Below are positions 1 through 5,516 of a stretch of DNA of 6,900 nt, in pieces; the stretch's first letter is position 1; each line of letters opens with the position of its first letter. The position numbers were made by a program, and so were the translations under genes. Below the pieces are notes generated by a model. It was given only the letters and a program-made list of their open reading frames with translations. It did not search any database and was not told where the DNA came from. The stretch is from Opitutaceae bacterium (GTDB lineage: Bacteria > Verrucomicrobiota > Verrucomicrobiia > Opitutales > Opitutaceae). The stretch lies in assembly GCA_009919985.1 (NCBI GenBank), contig RGAX01000151.1, positions 1-6,900 on the forward strand, given 5' to 3'.

Positions 1-185
1 TGGCCTCGGTCATCGGTGAATTCGCCCGCAGCGGTTTCGTGAACATGGTCGGCGGTTGCTGCGGCTCCACGCCGGCGCACATCGCCGCCATCGCCCAAGC
101 CGTCCGCGGCCTCCCGTCGCGCCCGCCCGCGCCCGCCTCCACCTCGCTGCGCCTGAGCGGTCTCGAACCCTTGCTCGTCGCCTGA
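1..185 (+). CDS. metH: Homocysteine S-methyltransferase module of split methionine synthase (3' end only)
   Basis: This is the C-terminal 60 codons of a gene that begins before the window; codons start at base 3 and end at TGA 183-185. The peptide contains GGCCGSTPAHIAAIAQAV, the signature of the homocysteine S-methyltransferase (Pfam S-methyl_trans) barrel. Its adjacent cysteines (codons 57-59 and 60-62) match the pair that binds catalytic zinc in MetH (Cys310 and Cys311 in E. coli). The third zinc cysteine would lie upstream. The last residues, RLSGLEPLLVA, match the interdomain linker that in full-length MetH leads directly into the folate domain, so the protein ends exactly at the module boundary. 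The next gene begins 36 bases later with the folate module, so the two products presumably act together. By family, this module activates homocysteine as the zinc thiolate that accepts the methyl group from methylcobalamin. The symbol is used in the sense of 'N-terminal part of metH'. Confidence 0.9.
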   Translation, partial: ASVIGEFARSGFVNMVGGCCGSTPAHIAAIAQAVRGLPSRPPAPASTSLRLSGLEPLLVA

Positions 186-221
186 ACGAAAAAAACCCCG
201 CACTTTCGCTTCCTTAGCATC

Positions 222-2915
222 GTGTCCACTTCCGCCTCAACTTCTTCAGCTAGCGCCGCCTCCAACTTCCTCGTAGTCGGTGAGCGCACCAACATCACCG
301 GCTCGCCGAAATTCGCCAAGGCCCTCAAAGCCGGTGACTGGGACGCCTGCCTCGCGATCGCCAAGCAACAAGTCGAGAGCGGCGCCAACATCATCGACAT
401 CAATGTAGACGAAGCGCTCATCGAGGGTGAACCCACGATGGTGAAGTTACTCAACCTGATCGCCGCCGAGCCCGACATCTGCCGCGTGCCCGTGATGGTC
501 GATTCCTCAAAGTGGACCGTCCTGGAAGCGGGCCTCCAGTGCCTTCAGGGCAAAGGCATCGTCAATTCCATCTCTCTTAAAGACGGCGAAACTGAATTCC
601 TCCGCCGCGCGCAGCTCATCATGCGGTACGGCGCCGCCGCAGTCGTCATGGCGTTCGACGAACAAGGCCAAGCCGCCACGCGCGACGAAAAAGTCCGCAT
701 CTGCACCCGCGCCTATAAACTTCTCACCGAGCGCCTCGGCTTCCCGCCCGAAGACATTATTTTCGATCCCAACATCCTCACCGTCGCGACCGGCATCGAG
801 GAGCATAATAACTACGCGGTCGATTTCTTCGAGGCCACGCGGATCATCAAGCAAACACTCCCGGGCGCAAAAGTCTCCGGCGGCGTTTCCAACGTCTCGT
901 TCTCCTTCCGAGGTAACAACCCGGTTCGCGAAGCCATTCACACCGCGTTTCTTTACCACGCCATCCGTGAGGGCATGGACATGGGCATCGTCAACGCCGG
1001 CATGCTCGGCAACTACGACGAGATCGAGCCCACGCTCCGCACTCACGTCGAAGACGTTCTGCTTAACCGTCGCCCCGACTCCACCGACCGTCTCGTCAAA
1101 TTTGCCGACGATCTGAAAGCCGCCCAAGGCGGCGCCTCCAAGACCGAGATCAAAGAAGATCTCGCTTGGCGCAACGCCACCGTCGAAGCCCGTCTCTCGC
1201 ACGCCCTCGTCAAAGGCATCGACCAATTCGTCGATGCGGACACAGAGGAATGCCGCCAGAAATACCCGCGCCCGCTCGACATTATCGAAGGCCCGCTCAT
1301 GGACGGCATGCGTGTCGTCGGCGACCTCTTCGGCGCCGGCAAAATGTTTCTCCCACAAGTCGTAAAATCCGCCCGCGTGATGAAGCGCTCCGTCGCCTAC
1401 CTCACGCCGTTCATGGAGGCCGAAAAAGCTCGCGCTACCGCGGCCGGGGAAGCCACCCGCGCTCAGGGAAAATTCCTCATCGCGACCGTCAAAGGCGACG
1501 TCCACGACATCGGCAAAAACATTGTCGGCGTCGTCCTCGCTTGTAACAACTACGAGGTCACCGACCTCGGTGTCATGGTCTCGTGCGACAAAATTCTCGC
1601 GAAAGCGAAGGAGCTCAACGTCGACATCATTGGCCTCTCCGGCCTCATCACGCCGTCCCTCGACGAGATGGTCCACGTAGCCAAAGAGATGAAGCGCGCC
1701 GGCTTCACGATCCCGCTCCTCATCGGCGGCGCGACCACGAGCCCCGCCCACGCCGCCGTGAAAATTGCGCCTGAATACGCCGGCGGCGTCGTCCACGTCC
1801 TCGACGCCTCCCGCGTCGTCAACGTCGTCAGTTCCCTACTCTCGCCTGAGCAGAAGCCCGCGTTCATCGCCGAAAACACCGCCAAGCAAGAACGCCAACG
1901 CGAAGAATTCGCCGCTCGCCGCAACAAGCGCCCGCTCCTGTCCCTCTCGCAAGCCCGCGCCCGCAAACAGTCTTACGATTGGGCCACCGTCGACATTCCC
2001 CGCCCCGAATTCCTCGGCGCGAAAGTCTTCTCCGAAGTTCCGCTCTCTGACATCGTTCCGTTCATCGACTGGGGCCCGTTCTTTAGCGCCTGGGAACTCC
2101 ACGGCCGTTTCCCCCAGATCCTCGAAGATGAAATCGTGGGCGTCGAAGCAAAGAAACTCTTTGCCGACGCGCAGACACTGCTCGCCCGCATCGTCGCCGA
2201 AAAACGCTTCACCGCCAAAGCCATCATCGGCTTCTGGCCGTGCAACGCCGTCGGCGACGACATCGAGATCTACGCCGACGAGCAACGCAGCTCCGTTCTC
2301 ACGCGCTTCCACCAGCTGCGCCAGCAGATGGACAAACCCGCCGACCAATTTAACCACTGCCTCGCCGATTACATCGCACCGCGCGACAGCGGCCGACTCG
2401 ATTACTGTGGCGGTTTTGCGGTCACCGCCGGTCATGGGGTCGAAGATTTTGCCGCCACCTTCCGCGTGCAACACGACGACTACAACGCGATCATGGCGCA
2501 GGCCCTCGGCGACCGCTTGGCCGAAGCCCTGGCCGAGATGTTCCATCAACGCGCGCGCCAAGCCAGCGGCTACGGCAAGCTCGAGACGTTTACCCACGAA
2601 GAACTCATCCGTGAAAAATACCGCGGTGTCCGACCCGCGCCCGGCTATCCTGCCTGCCCCGATCACACGGAGAAACCTACGCTTTTCCGCCTGCTCGGCG
2701 TCGAATCCGCTACGGGTATCACGCTCACCGAGAGTTGCGCCATGCATCCGGCTTCTTCCGTGAGCGGCTGGTATTTTAACCACCCTGATTCGAAATATTT
2801 CGGTGTCGGCAAACTCGGCCAAGACCAGGTCTCCGACTACGCCGCGCGCAAAGGCCAGAGCCTCGCTGAAACCGAAAAATGGCTCGGGCCTTATCTCGAT
2901 TACGATCCGAGTTAA
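222..2915 (+). CDS. metH: Methionine synthase, cobalamin-dependent: folate, cap, B12-binding and reactivation modules
   Basis: This 897-residue protein equals E. coli MetH (about 1227 residues) without its first 330 or so, that is, without the homocysteine module. In order, I see four modules. First is a pterin-binding (methyl-tetrahydrofolate) barrel at about 16-285, with VGERTN at 19-24, DSSKW at 94-98 and GGVSNVSFSFRG at 220-231. Second is the helical B12 cap at about 315-410. Third is the cobalamin-binding Rossmann domain at about 415-560, with DVHDIG at 426-431. His428 corresponds to the lower cobalt ligand His759, and Asp426 and Ser479 correspond to Asp757 and Ser810. Fourth is the AdoMet-binding reactivation domain at about 590-890, with RPAPGYP at 804-810. 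No key residue is missing. It makes methionine and tetrahydrofolate in the cytoplasm, together with the upstream homocysteine module. GTG 222 is the only ATG, GTG or TTG codon between the upstream stop and the folate domain. No Shine-Dalgarno sequence precedes it. The first 15 residues are a Ser/Ala-rich tail. Confidence 0.96.
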   Translation: MSTSASTSSASAASNFLVVGERTNITGSPKFAKALKAGDWDACLAIAKQQVESGANIIDINVDEALIEGEPTMVKLLNLIAAEPDICRVPVMVDSSKWTVLEAGLQCLQGKGIVNSISLKDGETEFLRRAQLIMRYGAAAVVMAFDEQGQAATRDEKVRICTRAYKLLTERLGFPPEDIIFDPNILTVATGIEEHNNYAVDFFEATRIIKQTLPGAKVSGGVSNVSFSFRGNNPVREAIHTAFLYHAIREGMDMGIVNAGMLGNYDEIEPTLRTHVEDVLLNRRPDSTDRLVKFADDLKAAQGGASKTEIKEDLAWRNATVEARLSHALVKGIDQFVDADTEECRQKYPRPLDIIEGPLMDGMRVVGDLFGAGKMFLPQVVKSARVMKRSVAYLTPFMEAEKARATAAGEATRAQGKFLIATVKGDVHDIGKNIVGVVLACNNYEVTDLGVMVSCDKILAKAKELNVDIIGLSGLITPSLDEMVHVAKEMKRAGFTIPLLIGGATTSPAHAAVKIAPEYAGGVVHVLDASRVVNVVSSLLSPEQKPAFIAENTAKQERQREEFAARRNKRPLLSLSQARARKQSYDWATVDIPRPEFLGAKVFSEVPLSDIVPFIDWGPFFSAWELHGRFPQILEDEIVGVEAKKLFADAQTLLARIVAEKRFTAKAIIGFWPCNAVGDDIEIYADEQRSSVLTRFHQLRQQMDKPADQFNHCLADYIAPRDSGRLDYCGGFAVTAGHGVEDFAATFRVQHDDYNAIMAQALGDRLAEALAEMFHQRARQASGYGKLETFTHEELIREKYRGVRPAPGYPACPDHTEKPTLFRLLGVESATGITLTESCAMHPASSVSGWYFNHPDSKYFGVGKLGQDQVSDYAARKGQSLAETEKWLGPYLDYDPS

Positions 2916-2920
2916 AAGAA

Positions 2921-2935
2921 CCGCCGCAATCGCGG
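2921..2935 (+). terminator. Short hairpin after metH, possible weak terminator
   Basis: Five bases after the metH stop, CCGC (2921-2924) can pair with GCGG (2932-2935) around a 7-base loop. The following bases, AAGAATTTCATTTCC, are only moderately T-rich. A four-pair stem is weak, so it may simply be chance in GC-rich DNA. The metH and receptor genes could then be cotranscribed across this 66-base gap. Confidence 0.15.
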
Positions 2936-2981
2936 AAGAATTTCATTTCCTCCACGCCCGCCGCCCGCGCAACCTAGCGTG

Positions 2982-5126
2982 ATGCGCCCCGATTCCATGG
3001 ACAACTTTGCGGCCCCACGACCAAGATCGCGCCGCGCGTTCGGCTTGTTGCGGCTAGGTGGAATCTGGCTGTTAAGTTCAGCCTTTTTCGCTTTGGGCCA
3101 AGCGATCTCCGTCGAAGCGCCGGTAGCTTTAACTCCTTTGGTCGTGACGGCCAGTCGCGCGCCGCAAGCGCTCGATCGCGTTGCGTTTTCCACGCGCATC
3201 TTCACTGGCGCCGAATTGCTCGCCGCGCCCACCGCCACGCTCGATGGCGCCCTGCGCGCGGTGCCAGGATTTAGCCTGTTTCGCCGCAGCGATAGTTTTT
3301 CCGCCAATCCGACCGCGCAGGGCGTTTCGCTGCGCGGCCTCGGCCCAAGCGGCGCGAGTCGTTCGCTCGTCCTGCTTGATGGCGTGCCGCTCAACGATCC
3401 CTTCGGCGGCTGGGTGCTCTGGAGTCAGCTGCCGCGTGAAAGTATTGCCGGCGCCGAGATCGTGCGCGGCGGCGGCGCGACGGCATGGGGCAACGCCTCC
3501 CTCGGAGGCGTCATCCAACTCCTCAGCCCTACGCTCAGCGCAGATCACGCCACGCTCAGCGCCAGCGCCGGCGCCTTCAGCACGCGCCGCGCTTCGCTTG
3601 GCGTCACGCGCACGCTCGGCGCGAGCTCCGTCCAACTCTTTGGCGAGACGTTCACCACGGCCGGTTTCAACCTCGTTGCGCCCGAGCGCCGCGGTTCGAT
3701 CGACGAACCCGCGGCGAGCAACCATAGCGCGTTCAACATCCGCGCCCGCACGCGCCTCGGCGAAAACCTCGAAGCGACGGTGACTGCCCGCACCTTCGAG
3801 GAAATTCGGCACAACGGCACGCCCTACCAACGCAACGGCTCGCGCAGTCACTTCGCCGCCGTGGGCCTGAGCGGTGCGGTCACGGCCGCTTTTACTTGGA
3901 ACGCGAGCGCATACGCCCAGCGCGGCAGTTTCGCCAGCACGTTCAGCTCAATCAACGTCACGCGCACTGCCGAAACGCCCGCCAGCGACCAATTCGCCGT
4001 ACCGTCCCGCGCGAACGGCGCCGCCTGGTCCGGCACATGGTCACACGCGGCGGAGGGGAAAACCTCTTTCGGTCTCGATGCCCGCACCGTAAGAGGCGAG
4101 ACGCAGGAAAATTTTACGTTCACTAACGGCGCCTACACGCGCCAACGCTTCGCCGGCGGCCGGCAAGCCTTCGCCGGACTCTTTGCGTTGCACGAGCAAG
4201 CGCTCGCCCGCGATCTCACCCTGACCTTTGGCGCACGGCTCGATGATTGGCGCGAGACCGACGGACATCGGCGCGAATCGATCAACGCCACGGGCGCACT
4301 CGCGCGCGATGATCACTTCACCGATCAACACGGAGTCGAATTCAGCCCCAGCGCCGGGCTCGTCTGGCGCACCACGTCTGAACTCCGGCTGCGTGCGGCC
4401 GCGCAGCGAGCGTTTCGACGTCCGACGCTCAACGAACTTTATCGCCCCTTCCGCGCGGGCTCGACCGTGACCGAAGCGAATCCCGCGCTACGCACCGAAC
4501 GCGTGACGAGCACGGAAGTCGGCGCCGATTGGACGCACGGCGACTTCGGGCTTACTGGCGCAATTTTTTGGAGCGATCTCCGCGATGCCGTGGGCAACGT
4601 CACCCTCGCGCGTGGCCCAGGCACCTTTCCGATTGTCGGTACGCTCGCCGCCGGCGGCCTCGGCCGCCAACGCCTCAACCTCAACTCGATCCACGTGCGC
4701 GGCATCGAATTTTCGACGAACTATCGACTCAACGAGCGGCTGCGTTTTACCGCCGAAGCGTTGTGGAATGATGCGAGCGTGCGCCGAGCGGAAGTCGCCC
4801 CAGCGCTCGAGGGCAAACGGGTCGCCCAGGTACCGCGCCACACCTTGACCTTTGGAGGTACTTGGCGCTTGCCCGGTGGCATTACGCTAACGCCACGCCT
4901 GCGCTGGATTGGAGCACAATATGAAGACGATGAAAACACGCTACGGCTCGGCGAGGTCGCCGTGATCGATTTAGGCGTGGTTTATCCGATCGGGCGCGGC
5001 TGGGAGCTTTTCCTTACGGGTGAAAATCTGGGGAACGCCCGGATCGAAACCGGCCGTAGCGCCGACGGAGTGGTTAATACCGGAACACCGCGTCTTGGAC
5101 TGACAGGCGTGAGAGGCACGTGGTAA
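2982..5126 (+). CDS. TonB-dependent outer-membrane receptor, substrate unknown (BtuB/siderophore-receptor style)
   Basis: This is a complete 714-residue TonB-dependent receptor, a 22-strand outer-membrane barrel that imports scarce ligands using TonB energy. An N-terminal signal peptide has a basic RPRSRR stretch at 13-18, a hydrophobic core to about 39 and likely cleavage after LGQA (about residue 41). A TonB-box-like segment, PLVVTASRAP, is at 52-61. The plug follows to about 182, with LRGLGPSG at 117-124, DGVPLNDPFGGW at 133-144 and the closing GNASLGGVIQLLS. The remainder is barrel, ending in an aromatic residue (Trp714) as outer-membrane proteins commonly do. GTG 2979 immediately precedes ATG 2982, and ATG 2997 is a third option. 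I chose 2982 because it is ATG and keeps the spacing of an upstream CCTAGC like that seen before metH. No Shine-Dalgarno sequence is visible. It lies 66 bases downstream of B12-dependent metH, so corrinoid uptake is a reasonable guess, but iron chelates are equally possible. It is longer than E. coli BtuB (about 614 residues). Confidence 0.93.
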   Translation: MRPDSMDNFAAPRPRSRRAFGLLRLGGIWLLSSAFFALGQAISVEAPVALTPLVVTASRAPQALDRVAFSTRIFTGAELLAAPTATLDGALRAVPGFSLFRRSDSFSANPTAQGVSLRGLGPSGASRSLVLLDGVPLNDPFGGWVLWSQLPRESIAGAEIVRGGGATAWGNASLGGVIQLLSPTLSADHATLSASAGAFSTRRASLGVTRTLGASSVQLFGETFTTAGFNLVAPERRGSIDEPAASNHSAFNIRARTRLGENLEATVTARTFEEIRHNGTPYQRNGSRSHFAAVGLSGAVTAAFTWNASAYAQRGSFASTFSSINVTRTAETPASDQFAVPSRANGAAWSGTWSHAAEGKTSFGLDARTVRGETQENFTFTNGAYTRQRFAGGRQAFAGLFALHEQALARDLTLTFGARLDDWRETDGHRRESINATGALARDDHFTDQHGVEFSPSAGLVWRTTSELRLRAAAQRAFRRPTLNELYRPFRAGSTVTEANPALRTERVTSTEVGADWTHGDFGLTGAIFWSDLRDAVGNVTLARGPGTFPIVGTLAAGGLGRQRLNLNSIHVRGIEFSTNYRLNERLRFTAEALWNDASVRRAEVAPALEGKRVAQVPRHTLTFGGTWRLPGGITLTPRLRWIGAQYEDDENTLRLGEVAVIDLGVVYPIGRGWELFLTGENLGNARIETGRSADGVVNTGTPRLGLTGVRGTW

Positions 5127-5140
5127 TTTAGAAAAAAAGC

Positions 5141-5158
5141 GCCCGGCATTGAGTGGGC
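5141..5158. terminator. Weak hairpin just after first receptor gene
   Basis: GCCC (5141-5144) can pair with GGGC (5155-5158) around a 10-base loop, 14 bases after the receptor stop. On the + strand no T run follows. Read on the - strand, the hairpin is followed by GC and then seven T, as in an intrinsic terminator, but no - strand gene needs one. The stem is short and the assignment is weak. Confidence 0.15.
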
Positions 5159-5180
5159 AGTGGGAAGTGACCCATATAAT
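5149..5180 (+). promoter_or_regulatory. Possible sigma-70-type promoter for the second receptor
   Basis: A perfect -10 consensus, TATAAT, lies at 5175-5180 in otherwise GC-rich DNA. The best -35-like word is TTGAGT at 5149-5154 (four of six consensus bases), but the spacer is 20 bases against the usual 16-18. If used, it would give the second receptor a 5' leader of about 330 bases containing the hairpins described separately. This is inference from two short words. Confidence 0.25.
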
Positions 5181-5298
5181 CCCGTCCCGTCTACAGCCAC
5201 CCCATACGAGGTACAAAGCCAGCCGAAGTATCAAACCGGCGGGCGAAATCCGCTGTGAGCTGAAAACCCCCTCTGTTGGCATTACGGGCCTAAGGGAG

Positions 5299-5320
5299 TC
5301 TCGGTCCTTTAGGGCCGGGA
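5299..5320 (+). other. 9-bp RNA hairpin in the receptor leader
   Basis: TCTCGGTCC (5299-5307) pairs with GGGCCGGGA (5312-5320) around a TTTA loop, giving nine pairs of which two are G-U. Upstream bases 5287-5295 (GGCCTAAGG) can instead pair, with two bulges, with CCTTTAGGGCC (5306-5316), so two competing structures are possible. No T run follows, so it does not look like a terminator. Confidence 0.4.
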
Positions 5321-5334
5321 GTAGGTCAATTAAA

Positions 5335-5363
5335 GTAGCCGCGCCCTTAGGTTGCGGCGCTAC
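5335..5363 (+). other. 8-bp bulged hairpin in the receptor leader
   Basis: GTAGCCGC (5335-5342) pairs with GCGG (5354-5357) and CTAC (5360-5363), leaving a 2-base bulge (5358-5359) and an 11-base loop that contains CCCTTAGG. A related word, CCCTTAAGCGGCGC, follows at 5363-5376, so the right arm is partly duplicated. This could be a leader RNA element or a dispersed palindromic repeat. Nothing in the sequence decides between these. Confidence 0.35.
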
Positions 5364-5516
5364 CCTTAAGCGGCGCAAAGTCCAAAAAATTAGAGCTGTT
5401 GGTATTACTCGGCGAAATAGGCCTTGCGCGAGCCGGCGGGCGACTTTAGCCAAAAAGAGGTATTCGCTTTAGACTACTTTTGGTGCCGCTCAAACCCCTT
5501 CGGCCTTCGACTATCC

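Larger units (their letters stand above)
5236..5443 (+). repeat. Two pairs of short direct repeats in the spacer
   Basis: CCGGCGGGCGA occurs exactly at 5236-5246 and 5433-5443, and CTGTTGG(C/T)ATTAC occurs at 5273-5285 and 5396-5408. The separations are 197 and 123 bases. The outer pair encloses the inner pair and both hairpins. Sequence next to the copies is only weakly alike, so this is not a clean tandem duplication. The copies may be remnants of an older duplication or protein-binding words. Confidence 0.35.
5127..5516. other. 390-base spacer between the two receptor genes, lower GC, no convincing gene
   Basis: Most of this stretch (5161-5516) is about 55% G+C by hand count, visibly lower than the coding DNA on both sides. 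It holds a perfect TATAAT word (5175-5180), two substantial hairpins (5299-5320, 5335-5363) and two pairs of repeated words: CCGGCGGGCGA at 5236-5246 and 5433-5443, and CTGTTGGYATTAC at 5273-5285 and 5396-5408. The reading frames that cross it (+ strand 5149-5472 and - strand 4971-5453) give highly basic or featureless peptides without recognisable domains, and the second lies half inside the receptor gene. I see no tRNA and no complete known riboswitch. It is probably the leader and regulatory region of the second receptor, or a decayed insertion. Confidence 0.6.

Noticed and set aside
507..1796. A 429-codon open frame on the - strand inside metH
   Set aside because: It lies opposite a gene whose domains are unbroken, and its peptide is Asp/Glu/Gly/Val-rich without domains. 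GC-rich codon use with C in the third position commonly leaves the opposite strand open.
1836..2822. A 328-codon open frame on the - strand, and a 332-codon + frame at 1765-2763, both within metH
   Set aside because: Both overlap the reactivation domain of MetH completely. Their low-complexity Ser/Pro/Arg or Ala/Gly/Val composition is that of out-of-frame translation.
2916..2981. Riboswitch or promoter between metH and the first receptor
   Set aside because: The 66-base gap is too short for a B12 riboswitch, and no -35/-10 pair is evident.
5140..5250. Cobalamin riboswitch, suggested by GTGGGAAGTGA (5159-5169) and AAGCCAGCCGAAG (5216-5228)
   Set aside because: These resemble parts of the 3' half only. 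The conserved 5' core is absent, the B12 box continues wrongly after GCCAG, and the upstream sequence is receptor coding DNA.
4971..5453. A 160-codon - strand open frame spanning the spacer and the end of the first receptor
   Set aside because: About a third lies antisense to confirmed coding sequence, and the peptide resembles no family I recognise.
5149..5472. A 107-codon + strand open frame in the spacer, from TTG
   Set aside because: It has a weak start, a very basic composition with no domain or signal, and overlap with hairpins and repeats. Nothing supports translation.
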